Below, piece after piece: positions 46,276 to 58,589 of a DNA stretch of 64,000 nucleotides. The position numbers and the translations under genes are program-made. The first letter of the stretch is position 1; the number at the start of each line of letters is the position of its first letter. This DNA is from Arachis hypogaea (taxonomy: Eukaryota; Streptophyta; Magnoliopsida; Fabales; Fabaceae), in the NCBI RefSeq assembly GCF_003086295.3, contig NC_092052.1, forward strand, positions 13,422,346-13,486,345, read 5' to 3'. Under the pieces are notes generated by a model. The model worked only from the letters and a program-made list of their open reading frames with translations, ran no database searches and was not told the origin of the DNA.

Positions 46276-46290
46276 TGGCGCCGTTGCCGG
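46276..46290 (+). promoter_or_regulatory. Retrotransposon primer-binding site
   Basis: TGGCGCCGTTGCCGG starts 6 nt after the end of the 5' LTR. The first nine bases are complementary to the 3' end of tRNA-Asp, as in Athila-type elements. Confidence 0.7.
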
Positions 46291-47198
46291 AAAATTGTTC
46301 GAGTTTAGACAACTGACGGTTTATCTTGTTGCTTAGATTAGGAATATTTTATTTTTGTTAGTTTAGAGTCTTTTATTTGAGTTAGTTTCATATTTTAAGT
46401 TTGGTGTCGATTGCATGCTTTTACTTTCTTTTAATTTTTCGAATTTACATGTTCTTAGTTTTTTCTTGATCTTTAAAAGTTCTAAGTTTGGTGTCTTCTT
46501 TGTGTTTTCCCTTTAAATTTTCGAAAATTTGTGTTTGATTTTCTAAAAATTTTAAGTTTGGTGTTTTTATGCTTTTATTTACTTAAAAAATTTTCAAAAA
46601 AGTGTTCTTGGTGTTCATCTTGACATTCTAAGTTTTCTTGTTTGTTCTCTTTGTTTTGATCTAAAATTTCTAAGTTTAGTGTCGTTTTGTTGTTTTTCTC
46701 TTTCCTCATTAAAATTTAAAAATAAAAAAATATCTTTTCCTTATTTTACTCATAATTTTCGAAATTTAACATTAAAGTAGTCAAAGATTTTCAAAATCAT
46801 ATCTCTTCTTTTTAATCAAGTCAAAATTCTAATTTCAAAAATTGATCTTTTCAAATCTTTTTAAAAAAAAAATCAAATCTTTTTAATTTCTTCAATCATA
46901 TCTTTTCAATCATATCTTTTTTTTATAAATTGCAATCATATCTTCTCAATCATATCTTTTTCAAAATAATTTTCAATCATATCTTTTTTATTGCTAATTT
47001 CAAAATCTTTTTAATTAATTAATTAATTTAGTTTTCAATTTGCTTTTATTTTGTTTTCTTTTTGTTTTCGAAACTTTATTTTATTTTCCATTTATTTTAC
47101 TTTATTTTATTCGGTTACTTTTAATTAAATAAAATAAAATAAAATAAAAACAAAAATATATTTTATTTGCAATCCACATCATCTCCCTTTCTCCATCA
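46291..47198 (+). other. Untranslated leader of the Athila-like element
   Basis: T-rich sequence with repeated TTTCTAAGTTTGGTGT-like words (46395, 46485, 46550, 46670) and TTTTCAATCATATCTTTT words. No gene. Confidence 0.7.
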
Positions 47199-48334
47199 TG
47201 GACCTAAGTGGAGGTGAATAGTCCAGAAGGACTCTGGGGTCATATGCTAACCCCATTACAGCTGCATATGGGAGTAGCATCTGTATACCTCCCATCAAAG
47301 CAAGCAGTTTTGAGCTAAATCCTCAACTCATTATCATGGTGCAGCCAAATTGCCAGTATTCTGGTCTTTCACAGGAAGAACCTACTGAGTTTCTGGCACA
47401 GTTCTTACAAATTGCTAACACAGTACGTGATAAAGAAGTGGATCAGGATGTCTACAGATTATTACTATTTTCATTTGCTATAAAAGATCAAGCTAAGAGG
47501 TGGTTAAATAACCAACCCACAGCAAGCATAAAAATATGGAGACAGTTATCAGACAAATTCCTGAATCAATTTTACCCTCCAAAAAAGATGACACAGTTGA
47601 GACTGGACATCCAAGGCTTTAAACAAGAGGATCATGAATCTCTTTATAATGCTTGGGAGAGGTACAGAGGGATGCTAAGGAAATGCCCCTCTGAAATGTT
47701 TTCAGAGTGGGTACAGCTAGACATCTTCTACTATGGGCTTACAGAAAGAGCTCAAATATCTCTAGATCACTCGGCTGGTGGATTTATACACATGAGAAAA
47801 ACAATTGAAGAGGCTCAAGAACTCATAGATACAGTTGTTAGAAATCAACATCTGTACTCAAACAGTGAGTCCTCCATAAAAGAAAAGGCTATGGCAGTAA
47901 CTACTGATCCTAATCCTCAAGAACAGATTGTTGAACTTAATCAGCAATTACTCCTTATGACAAAACAATTAATAGAATTTAAAGAGATGCTCCAAGACAC
48001 TAAAAATGCTAACAAGAATATAGAAGCACAATTAAATCAGACAAGACAGCAGCTATCTAAACAGATAACAGAAGAATGCCAAGCTGTTCAACTAAGGAGC
48101 GGGAAGACATTGAATAATTCAGCTCAAAATAGTAAAAAGCCAAGAAAGGAACAACTGACAGAGGATGACCAAACCACTGCACAAAATCCCTCTGAGGACA
48201 GCAAGAGCCCAGAGAGGAATAATTCTGGCGTTCAAACGCCAGAAAAAGGGTGGGAAGCTGGCGTTAAACGCCCATTCCTTACCCAGTTCTGGCGTTCAAA
48301 CGCCAATGAGGGATCAGACACCTGCAAGTGCTGA
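47199..48334 (+). pseudogene. Athila-like gag
   Basis: An early stop follows the first ATG-like start (47199). The conserved part runs from about 47240, with ANPITAAYGS, then a Retrotrans_gag-type domain (LLLFSFAIKDQAKRWLNNQP, FLNQFYPPKKMTQLR, LDIFYYGLTERAQISLD). A Gln-rich coiled-coil (about 47930-48080) follows. The frame ends at 48334 within a stretch that carries three GGCGTT(C/A)AAACGCC palindromes (48225-48306). The protease lies in another frame, so there is a frame change inside the overlap 48165-48334. The product would be the capsid-forming Gag. Confidence 0.85.
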
Positions 48335-48335
48335 T

Positions 48336-49061
48336 AGTAACCCCTCTAAGAAGGCTTCTGCAACCACTTCTGTAGGGAATAAACCTGCAGCAACTAAGGT
48401 TGAAGAATATAAAGCCAAGATGCCTTATCCTCAGAAACTCCGCCAAGCGGAACAGGATAAACAATTTGCCCGCATTGCAGACTATCTCAGGACTCTTGAA
48501 ATAAAGATCCTGTTTGCAGAGGCACTTGAGCAAATACCCTCTTATGCTAAGTTCATGAAAGAAATCTTAAGTCATAAGAAGGATTGGAGAGAAACTGAAA
48601 GAGTGTTTCTCACTGAAGAATGCAGTGCAGTCATTCTGAAAAGCTTACCAGAAAAGCTTCAAGATCCAGGAAGCTTTATGATACCATGCATATTAGAGGG
48701 TTCTTGTACCAAGACAGCTCTATGTGACCTTGGAGCAAGTATCAACCTAATACCTGCATCCACTATCAGAAAGCTTGGGTTGACTGAAGAAGTCAAACCA
48801 ACCCGGATATGTCTTCAACTTGCTGATGGCTCCATTAAATATCTATCAGGAATCATTGAGGACATGATTGTCAAGGTTGGGCCATTTGTCTTTCCCACTG
48901 ACTTTGTAGTGCTGGAAATGGAGGAGCATAAGAGTGCAACTCTCATTCTAGGAAGACATTTCCTAGCAACTGGACGAACTCTCATTGATGTCCAAAAAGG
49001 GGAAGTGACCCTGAGAGTCAATGAGGATGAGTTCAAGTTAAATGCTGTCAAAGTTATGTAG
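48336..49061 (+). pseudogene. Athila-like protease region of pol
   Basis: This open segment contains the retropepsin-type motif LCDLGASINLIP (about 48720-48755) followed by LADGSIKYLSGIIEDM and the block TLILGRHFLATGRTLIDVQKG. Asp-Leu-Gly in place of Asp-Thr/Ser-Gly is usual for the Athila group. The segment is closed by an in-frame TAG at 49059-49061 before the reverse transcriptase. Confidence 0.8.
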
Positions 49062-49085
49062 CATCCAGACACATCAATTGACTGC

Positions 49086-51760
49086 ATGAGCGCTGATATT
49101 ATTGACTCTTTGGTGGAAGAGATCAATATGACTGAGAGTCTTGAATCAGAGCTAGAGGACATCTTTAAGGATGTTCAGCCTGATCTGGAGGAACCAGAGG
49201 AAATAAAAGAACCTCTAAAAATCCCCCAGGAAGAGGAGAAACCTCCTAAACCTGAGCTCAAACCACTACCACCATCCCTGAAATATACATTTCTGGGAGA
49301 GAGTGGCACTTTTCAAGTGATCATAAGCTCTGCTTTAAATCCACAGGAAGAGAAAGCACTAATTCAAGTGCTAAGGACACACAAGACAGCTCTTGGGTGG
49401 TCCATAAGTGATCTTAAGGGCATTAGCCCAGCAAGATGCATGCACAAGATCCTATTGGAGGATGATGCCAAACCAGTGGTTGGTATGCGAAATTGTGATC
49501 ATCAACAATGGCGCCAAAGGACTTGGAGCTCTTAAACGTGAATCACACTTTGTCACAATTCCGCACAACTAACCAGCAAGTGCACTGGGTCGTCCAAGTA
49601 ATACCTTACGTGAGTAAGGGTCGATCCCACGGAGACTGTCGGCTTGAAGCAAGCTATGGTCACCTTGTAAATCTCAGTCAGGCGAATTCAGATGGTGATA
49701 GAGAATTGATAATTAAAAGATAAATAAAACATAAAATAAAGATAGAGATACTTATGTAATTCTTTGGTTGGAATTTCAGATAAGCGTATGAAGATGCTTT
49801 GTTCCTCCTGAACCTCTGCTTTCCTATTGCCTTCTTCCAATCATTCATACTCTTTTCCATGGCAAGCTTTATGTTGGACATCACCGTTGTCAATGGCTAC
49901 TTCCCGTCCTCTCAGTGAAAACGTTCCAAATGTGCTGTCACCACATGGCTAATCATCTGTCGGTTCTTGATCATGCTGGAATAGGATCCGTTGATCCTTT
50001 TGCGTCTGTCACACGCCCAACAATCGCGAGTTTGAAGCTCGTCACAGTCATCCCTTCCTAGATCCTACTCAGAATACCACAGACAAGGTTTAGACGTTCC
50101 GGATCTCAGGAATGGCCACCAATAATTCTAGCCTATACCACGAAAGTTCCAATCTTAGATTAGAAACCCAAGAGATACGCATTCAAGTCATTGCTAGTAG
50201 AACAGAGGTGGTTGTCAGGCACATGTTCATAGGTGAGAATGATGATGAGTGTCACAGATCATCACATTCATCAAGTTGAAGAACGAATAAATATCTTAGA
50301 GAAGAAGTAGGCATGAATTGAATAGAAGAACAATAGTACTTTGTATTAATTCATGAAGAACAACAGAGCTCCACACCTTAATCTATGGTGTGTAGAAACT
50401 CCACCATTGAAAATACATAAGAACAAAAGGTCTAGGCATGGCCAAATGGCTAGCCCCCAAACATGAAAAGGTCTATCAAAAGTATGGGTAAAAGATAGAT
50501 AATACAATAGCAAAAGGTCCTATTTATAAAAAACTAGTAGCCTAGGGTTACAGAAATAGGTAATTAATGCAGAAATCTTCTTCCGGGTCCACTTGGTATG
50601 TGCTTGGGCTGAGCATTGAAGCTTTCATGTGTAGAGACTTTTCTTGGAGTTAAGCGCCAGCTTTTGTGCCAGTTTGGGCGTTTAACTCCAGCTTTTATGC
50701 CAGTTCTGGAGTTAAACGCCAGAATTCTTGAGCTGACTTGGAACATCGGTTTGGGCCATCAAATCTTAGGCAAAGTATGGACTATTATATATTGCTGGAA
50801 AGCCCAGGATGTCTACTTTCCAACGCAATTAAGAACGCGCCAATTGGGCTTCTGTAGCTCCAGAAAATTCACTTCGAGTGCAGGGAGGTCAGAATCCAAC
50901 AGCATCTGCAGTCCTTTTTCAGCCTCTGAATCAGATTTTTGCTCAGGTCCCTCAATTTCAGCCAGAAAATACTTGAAATCACAGAAAAATACCCAAACTC
51001 ATAGTAAAGTCCAGAAGAATGGTTTTTAAATAAAAACTAATAAAAATATAATAAAAACTAACTAAAATATACTAAAAACATACTAAAAACAATGCCAAAA
51101 AGCGTATAAATTATCCGCTCATCAGTGGTTCAATCACAGAGGCGGCTAAATCCAGCCATGAAGGAGGTGGTGCAGAAAGAGGTCACTAAGTTACTAGAGG
51201 CTGGGATTATTTATCCTATTTCTGATAGCCCCTGGGTGAGCCCTGTCCAAGTTGTCCACAAGAAGGGAGGCATGACAATGGTTCATAATGAAAAGAATGA
51301 ACTGGTTCCCACAAGAACAGTTATAGGATGGCGCATGTGTATTGACTACAGAAGGCTCAATACAGCCACCAGAAAGGATCATTTTCCTTTACCATTCATA
51401 GACCAGATGCTAGAGAGACTAGCAGGCCATGAATACTACTGCTTTTTAGATGGCTATTCAGGCTACAACCAAATTGCAGTGGATCCTCAAGACCAAGAGA
51501 AAATAGCATTCACATGTCCATCTGGAGTATTTGCTTACAGAAGAATACCTTTTGGTCTGTGCAATGCACCTGCAACCTTTCAGAGGTGCATGCTTTCTAT
51601 CTTCTCTGATATGGTAGAGAAGTTCCTGGAAGTCTTCATGGATGACTTCTCAGTATTTGGAGACTCATTCAACTCCTGTCTTGACCATCTAGCACTTGTC
51701 CTGAAAAGGTGCCAAGAGACTAACCTGGTCTTAAACTGGGAAAATGTCACTTTATGGTGA
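49086..51760 (+). pseudogene. Athila-like reverse transcriptase, split by a solo LTR
   Basis: The N-terminal part (49086-49480; acidic linker, then ALIQVLRTHKTALGWSISDL) and the main part (51125-51760; MCIDYRRLNTATRKDHFPLP, FLDGYSGYNQIAV, catalytic VFMDDF) belong to one reading frame that the 1.6-kb solo LTR interrupts. With the target duplication counted once, both parts are in phase. A single-base deletion near 51740 ends the frame at 51760, although homology continues in the adjacent frame. Confidence 0.85.
49481..51124 (-). mobile_element. Solo LTR of a related element, antisense, TSD GTGGT
   Basis: On the plus strand it reads TGGTATGCGAAATTGTGATC at the left and TAAATTATCCGCTCATCA at the right, that is, an LTR in reverse orientation. 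GTGGT is repeated at 49476-49480 and 51125-51129. It is 1644 bp and shares long blocks with the host element's LTRs but differs at its U5 end (ACAATGGCGCCAAAGG) and centre, so it belongs to a sister subfamily. It is a product of LTR-LTR recombination after insertion. Confidence 0.93.
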
Positions 51761-52650
51761 CTGAAGAAATTGTCCTTGGGCATAAAATTTCAAGCAAGGG
51801 AATAGAGGTGGATCAAGTCAAGGTAGAGGTGATTGAAAAATTACCACCACCTGCCAATGTTAAGGCAATCAGAAGCTTTCTGGGGCATGCAGGATTCTAT
51901 AGGAAGTTCATAAAGGATTTTTCAAAAATTGCAAAACCTCTGAGCAACCTGCTAGCTGCTGACACGCCATTTGTGTTTGACACAGAGTGTCTGCAGGCGT
52001 TTGAGACCCTGAAAGCTAAGCTGGTTACAGCACCAGTCATCTCTGCACCAGACTGGACATTACCATTCGAACTAATGTGTGATGCCAGTGACCATGCCAT
52101 TAGTGTAGTGTTGGGACAGAGGCATAACAAGCTTCTACACGTCATTTACTATGCCAGCCGTGTTTTAAATGATACCCAGAAGAATTACACAACCACAGAA
52201 AAAGAGCTACTTACAGTGGTTTATGCCATTGACAAGTTTAGATCCTATTTAGTAGGTTCAAAAGTGATAGTGTATACTGACCATGCTGCTCTTAAATATC
52301 TACTCACAAAGCAGGATTCAAAACCCAGGCTCATAAGATGGGTGTTGCTTCTGCAAGAGTTTGATATAGAAATAAGAGACAGAAAATGGACAGAGAACCA
52401 GGTAGCTGATCACCTGTCCCGGATAGAACCAGTAGCAGGGGCGTCCCTCCCTCCTACTGAAATCTCTGAGACCTTTCCGGATGAGCAACTTTTTGCCATT
52501 CAGGAAGCACCATGGTTTGCAGACATTGCAAATTATAAAGCTGTGAGGTTCATACCCCAGGAGTATAGCGGGGTGCAAAAGAAAAAACTAATTTCAGATG
52601 CAAAGTACTCTGCCTATGGGATGAGCCATACCTCTTTAAGAGATGTGTAG
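51754..52650 (+). pseudogene. Athila-like RT C-terminus and RNase H
   Basis: It continues pol in a shifted frame: [40 protein letters not shown] (RT connection), then an RNase H domain ([51 protein letters not shown]), with the acidic residues in place. Ends with a stop at 52648-52650. Confidence 0.85.
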
Positions 52651-52655
52651 ACGGA

Positions 52656-53790
52656 ATGATCCGCAGATGCGTACCTAGAGAGGAGGCACAAAAGATCCTA
52701 TGGCATTGCCACGGATCACAGTATGGAGGACATTTCGAAGGTGAGCGAACAGCCACTAAGGTCCTCCAATGTGGCTTCTACTGGCCTACTATCTATAGAG
52801 ATGCCCGAGAGTTTGTGCGTAACTGTGATAGTTGCCAAAGAGCTGGCAACTTACCTCATGGTTACGCCATGCCTTAACAAGGGATCTTAGAGATTGAGTT
52901 GTTTGATGTATGGGGTATTGACTTCATGGGTCCTTTCCCACCATCATACTCAAACACTTACATTCTGGTGGCAGTAGACTACGTATCTAAATGGGTGGAA
53001 GCAATTGCCACACCCACTAATGATACCAAGACTGTGCTGAAGTTCCTCTAGAAATATATTTTCAGTAGATTTGGTGTTCCCAGAGTATTAATCAATGATG
53101 GGGGCACTCATTTTTGCAATAAACAGCTTTACTCTGCTATGGTCCGATATGGAATTAGCCACAAAGTGGCAACTCCGTATCATCCACAGACAAATGAGCA
53201 GGCTGAAGTCTCTAATAGAGAACTAAAAAGAATTCTAGAATGGACTGTAATTGTCCGTAGAAAGGATTGGGCAAAGAGCTTGGATGATGCTCTGTGGGCA
53301 TACAGAACAGCATTCAAGACTCCTATAGGAACCTCTCCATACCAGCTTGTGTATGGTAAGGCCTGTCATCTGCCCGTGAAACTGGAACATAAAGCCTACT
53401 GGGCGACCAGATTCCTAAACCTGGATGCTAAGTTAGCTGGTGAGAAAAGATTGCTCCAGCTAAATGAGCTAGAGGAGTTTAGACTCAATGCTTTTGAAAA
53501 TGCAAAAATTTATAAGGAAAAAGCAAAAAAATGGCATGATAAGAAATTGTCATCTAGAGTCTTTGAGCCAGGATAAAAAGTTCTGCTGTTCAACTCTAGG
53601 CTCAGATTATTTCCCGGAAAATTAAAATCCCGGTGGAGGGGACCATATGTGATTACAGAAGTGTCACCATATTCATATGTTGAGCTTCAAGATATTGATT
53701 CTGACAAAAAGTTCATTGTTAATGGACAGAGAATCAAACATTATCTTGAAAACAATTTTGAGCAAGAATGCTCAAAACTGAGGCTTCAAT
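52656..53790 (+). pseudogene. Athila-like integrase
   Basis: An HHCC zinc-binding region (HCHGSQYGGHFEGE to CDSCQRAG) is followed by the catalytic core ([22 protein letters not shown], then the Glu region around 53205-53230) and a C-terminal part to about 53790 ([20 protein letters not shown]). In-frame stops lie at about 52876, 53050 and 53574, so no intact enzyme can be made. Confidence 0.85.
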
Positions 53791-53994
53791 GAAGCTCAGT
53801 AAAAGTCCAGCTAAAGACAATAAAGTAGCGCTTACTGGGAGGCAACCCAGCCATTAGCAGGTTATTTGTTTTAATTAATACTTGTAGAAGTTTGATATAC
53901 ATTTTCTTCAAAGGTTAATCATCAAAACCGAAGGAATTCACAGAGTTACAGAAGGATTCAGTGCAAAAAGAAGAGAAAAGGAGCTTGCTGACAA

Positions 53995-54240
53995 GAAAAC
54001 GCCAGTAAAGGGCATTTTGGGCGTTAAACGCCAGAATGGGTACCATTCTGGGTGTTTAACGCCAGAATTGCAGCATCTTGGGCATTCAGCAAAACGCCCA
54101 GTGATAAAGGGGTTTTTGGCGTTTAACATCAGCCAGGGTACCTGGCTGGGCGTTAAACGCCCATAATGGCCAACAATTGGGCGTTAAACGCCAGAATGGA
54201 TACCATTCTGAGCGTTTAACGCCAGAAAGGCAGGGGGAGG
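53995..54240. repeat. Cluster of nested palindromes based on GGCGTTTAACGCC
   Basis: Within about 240 bp there are at least seven full or half copies, for example GGGCGTTAAACGCC (54019, 54179), GGTGTTTAACGCC (54051), GGGCGTTAAACGCCC (54148) and GAGCGTTTAACGCC (54210). They are joined by further palindromes such as CCAGAATGGGTACCATTCTGG (54032-54052, shown without its extension) and AGCCAGGGTACCTGGCT. The cluster is in the spacer between integrase and the extra ORF. Confidence 0.85.
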
Positions 54241-54779
54241 AGATTTTGTTTCCAACTTCAAATTTTTTCAAATTTTCATGTTTTGACTCATAATTTTCTG
54301 CATAAACATGTTTCAAACTTTCATCATTCACCCTCAATTTTCAAAAATTCAAAAATTTTCTAAATCTCTTTTCAATTTTCTTTCAAATCCTTCCCAAATC
54401 TTCTTCAAAAACTCAATTATCTTCTTAATTTCTTTCCAAATCTTTCTCAACTCATCATATCATCTCTTAATTCTTAGATGTATAACCAAATTTTCAGATT
54501 TAACATCTTTATATCTTTTTCAATTAAAAAAATCTCATCTTTTTCATATCATGATTTTATTTTCTTCCATCAATCATATCTCTATATCATATCTCTTTCA
54601 AGTTTTTCAAAATCCCTCCCCTCCTCCTATAAATACACATTTGGCCAACCCCTCCTCTCCACCATTCGAATTTGCCTTTTCTCCTCTCTCTCCCCTTTCC
54701 TTTCTTTTGCTTGAGGGCAAGCAAACCTCTAAGTTTGGTGTGTTTTTCCGTGATCACTGAGCTAAGACTCATCAAGATC

Positions 54780-55906
54780 ATGGCACCTAAGGGAAAACAA
54801 ACCAAATCAAGAGGCAAGAAAGAGAATACTCCAAAGAGTCTTTGGAATCAAGAGAGGTTCCTAACCAAAGAACATGCAGACCATTACCACAAAATAATGG
54901 GTCTGAGGTCAGTGATTCCAGAAGTTAAATTCAATCTGAAAGAAGATGAATATCCGGAGATCCAAGAGCAAATTCGAAACATAGGATGGGAAATTCTAGC
55001 TAATCCTGAAACAAAGGTTGGAAGAAACATGGTTCAGGAATTCTACTTAAATCTGTGGCTAACAGATAGAGAATAACTGGAACCGCCTTCCACACCTACC
55101 GAACTATGGTCAGAGGAAGGCTTATTTACTTCCATCTGGACAAAATAAGAGAGGTCTTCAACCTGCCTCAACTACAAGATGATCCAGAATCCTTTAATAG
55201 GGGAATGGTGAGAGTAGATAAGGGGTTGGATCAAGTTCTAGAAGACATATGCCTCCCTGGAACTAAGTGGATAACCAATTCAAAAGGTGTCCCAAACCAA
55301 CTCAAGAGGGGAGATCTCAAACCAGTTGCAAGAGGCTGGTTGGACTTCATTGGGCATTCTATATTGCCTACTAGCAACCGCTCTGAGGTCACTGTCAAAA
55401 GAGCAGTGATGATTCATTGTATTATGCTTGGAAAAGAAGTGGAGATTCATCATCTGATTTCTTGTGAGATTTACACAATTGCAAACAAGAACTCCACTGA
55501 AGCCGAACTGGCCTACCCAAGCTTAATTTCTCTGTTATGTAAAGATGCTGGGGTGAGGATGGGAGTAGATGAATTCATCCCAATTGAACACCCAATCACC
55601 AAGAAGTCAATGGAAAGACAAGTGCAAGACAACTCCATAAAAAGGAGGGCACAGGAGTTCCTCCCAGAAATTCCTAAAATTGACTACTGGACCCGCCTAG
55701 AAGCATCTGTTACCAAGCTGCAAGAAGCTATGGAACAACTTAAGGAAGAACAGCAGAATCAAAACTGCATGCTATGCAAACTGCTGAAGGAACAGGAGAA
55801 GCAGGGGCGTGAGCTACAGGAGCTGAAGCGTCAGAAGCTCTCCCTTGAAGGACCAAGCACCCCACAGATTGAGGGAGCATCCACTTCTCAAAATCAAGGT
55901 TGTTGA
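54780..55906 (+). pseudogene. Extra ORF in the env position of the Athila-like element (plant-transposon-protein-like)
   Basis: The frame starts MAPKGKQTKSRGKK and encodes HYHKIMGLRSVIPEVKFNLK, FYLNLWLTDRE up to 55076. After a small frame change it resumes about 55106 with MVRGRLIYFHLDKIREVFNL and ends at 55906, with LKPVARGWLDFIGHSILPTS and a C-terminal coiled-coil (about 55690-55860). The arrangement recalls the 'putative plant transposon protein' family (PF20167) rather than a typical envelope protein: I see no signal peptide or transmembrane segment. Function unknown. Confidence 0.6.
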
Positions 55907-55909
55907 GTC

Positions 55910-57048
55910 CTAACTCTGTGATAACCTTTATTATTAAGAGTCATTTATTTTTTTGTTTTTTTTTTTCGTCTTCTATTATTATTAGAGTGCTCTTATATTT
56001 ATTTTTGAGTCTTATTGTCATTCCATGATTAATAAAATTTAAAGTTTATGTCTTAAAGTTATGAATGTCCTATGAATCCATCACCTTTCTTAATTAAAAA
56101 GTATTTTTAATTGAAAAAGAAAAAAGAAGTACATAAATTTCAAATTTTAGAACAGTTTAATTATTTTGATGTGGTGGCAATACTCTTGTTTTCTGAATGA
56201 ATGCTTGAACAGTACATATGTTTGAATTTGTTGTTTCTGAATGTTAAAATTGTTGGCTCTTGAAAGAATGATGGAAAAGGAAAAATGTTATTGATAATCT
56301 GAAAAATAAAAAAAATTGATTCTTGAAGCAAAAAAAAGCAGTGAATAAAAAAAAAGAAAGAAAAAGAGGATGATATGCGAAAAAAAAAGAGAGAGAAAAA
56401 GAAAGAAAAAGCAAGCAGAAGAAGCCAGTAGCCCTTTAAACCAAAAGGCAAGGGTAATAAAAAGGATCCAATACTTTGAGCATCAGTGGATAGGAGGGCC
56501 CTCAGGAATGAAATCCTGGCCTAAGCGGCTAAACCAAGCTGTCCCTAACCATGTGCTTGTGGCGTGAAGGTGTCAAGTGAAAACTTGAGACTGAGCGGTT
56601 AAAGTCGTGGTCCAAAGCAAAAAGAGTGTGCTTAAGAGCTCTGGACACCTCTAATTGGGGACTCTAGCAAAGCTGAGTCACAATCTGAAAAGGTTCACCC
56701 AGTTATGTGTCTGTGGCATTTATGTATCCGGTAGTAATACTGGAAAACAAAATGCTTAGGGTCACGGCCAAGACTCATAAAGTAGCTGTGTTCAAGAATC
56801 AACATACTTAACTAGGAGAATCAATAACACTATCTGGATTCTGAAGTCCTATAGAAGCCAATCATTCTGAACTTCAAAGGATAAAGTGAGATGCCAAAAC
56901 TGTTCAGAGGCAAAAAGCTAAAAGCCCCGCTCATCTAATTAATACTGATCTTCATAGATATTTTTGGAATTCATTGTATATTCTTTTCTTTTTATCCTAT
57001 TTGATTTTCAGTTGCTTGGGGACAAGCACCAATTTAAGTTTGGTGTTG
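55910..57048 (+). other. 3' untranslated part of the Athila-like element
   Basis: AT-rich stretch, then a purine-rich tract (56330-56420, AAAAAGAGAGAGAAAAAG-like) and a G+C-moderate segment without a frame. Just before the 3' LTR is GGGGACAAGCACC...TTTGGTGT, the expected polypurine-tract position. Confidence 0.6.
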
Positions 57049-58589
57049 TAATGAGCGGATAATTTATACGTTTTTTGGCACTATTTTTAGTATGTTTTTA
57101 GTATATTTTAGTTAGTTTTTATTATATTTTTATTAGTTTTTATTTAAAATTCACTTTTCTGGACTTTAATATGAGTTTGTGTATTTTTCTGTGATTTCAG
57201 GTATTTTCTGGCTGAAATTGAGGGACCTGAGCAAAAATCTGATTCAGAGGCTGAAAAAGGACTGCAGATGCTGTTGGATTTTGACATCTCTGCACTCGAA
57301 GTGGATTTTCTGGAGATAAAGAAGCCCAATTGGCGCGCTCTCAATTGCGTTGAAAAGTAGACATCCTGGGCTTTCCAGCAATATATAATAGTCGATACTT
57401 TGCCCAAGATTTGATGGCCCAAACTGGCGTTCCAATTCAGCTTAAGAATTCTGGCATTTAACGCCAGAACTGGCATAAAAGCTGGAGTTAAACGCCCAAA
57501 CTGGCACAAAAGCTGGCGTTTAACTCCAAGAAAAGTCTCTACACATGAAAGCTTCAATGCTCAGCCCAAGCACACACCAAGTGGGCACCGGAAGTGGATT
57601 TTTACACTAAACACCCTAGCTTACTCATTTTCTGTAACCCTAGGTCACTAGTTTACTATAAAAACTACTTTTAGTGATTCATCTTGTACCTCATGACACT
57701 TTACACGTTTCATATTGTATCTTCTACGACATGAGTCTCTAAACCCCATTGTTGGGGGTGAGGAGCTCTGCTGTTCTTCATGAATTAATGCAATTACTAC
57801 TATTTTTCATTCTATCACGCTTGCTTCTATTCTAAGATATTCATTCGCACTTCAACCTGATGAATGTGATGATTCGTGACAATCATCATCATTCTCACCT
57901 ATGAACGCGTGCTTGATAACCACCTCCGTTCTACATGCAATCAAGCTTGAATGTGTATCTCTTGGGTTTCTAATCTAAGATTGGAACCTTCGTGGTATAG
58001 GCTAGAATTATTGGCGGCTATTCCTGAGATCCGGAACGTCTAAACCTTGTCTGTGGTATTCTGAGTAGGATCTGGGAAGGGATGACTGTGACGAGCTTCA
58101 AACTCGCGAGTGTTGGGCGTAGTGACAGACGCAAAAGGATCAATTAATCCTATTCCGACATGATCGAGAACCGACAGATGATTAGCCATGCGGTGACAGC
58201 ACATTTGGAACATTTTCACTGAGAGATGGGAAGTATCCATTGACAACGGTGATGCCCAACATAAAGCTTTCCATGGAAGGGGCCTTGCGTGCATGAAGAA
58301 GAAGACAGTAGGAAAGTAGAGATTCAGAAGACAAAGCATCTCCAAAACCTCAACCTATTCTTTATTACTGCATAACAAGTATTTATTTCATGTTCTTTTA
58401 CTTTTTATAATTAAATCTGAGAATTATTGATATCCTGACTAAGAGTTACAAGATAACCATAGCTTGCTTCAAGCCGACAATTTCCGTGGGATCGACCCTT
58501 ACTCACGTAAGTTATTACTTGAACGACCCAGTGCACTTGCTGGTTAGTTGTGCGGAATTGCAACAGTGTGATTGTGATTTCGTGCACCA
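57049..58589 (+). repeat. 3' LTR of the Athila-like element
   Basis: It starts TAATGAGCGGATAATTTATA (one change from the 5' LTR at its second base) and ends CGTGCACCA, followed by the target duplication ATAAT. It carries the same palindrome trio around 57448-57530. Confidence 0.95.

Larger units (their letters stand above)
44728..58589 (+). mobile_element. Athila-like Ty3/gypsy LTR retrotransposon, 13.9 kb, TSD ATAAT
   Basis: Two LTRs (1542 and 1541 bp) in direct orientation begin TGATGAGCGG / TAATGAGCGG and end CGTGCACCA. ATAAT flanks the element at 44723-44727 and 58590-58594. Order: 5' LTR, tRNA-type primer site, gag, protease, reverse transcriptase, RNase H, integrase, spacer with palindromes, extra ORF, polypurine region, 3' LTR. 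This layout, the TGGCGCCGTTGCCGG primer site and the DLGAS protease motif point to the Athila group. Several stops and frameshifts are present in the coding part and a solo LTR is nested in pol. It could be a member of the FIDEL family reported from Arachis; I could not compare. Confidence 0.95.

Noticed and set aside
45900..46336. Open frames at the LTR/primer-site junction
   Set aside because: The same sequences occur in each LTR copy in both orientations; they are LTR sequence, not genes.
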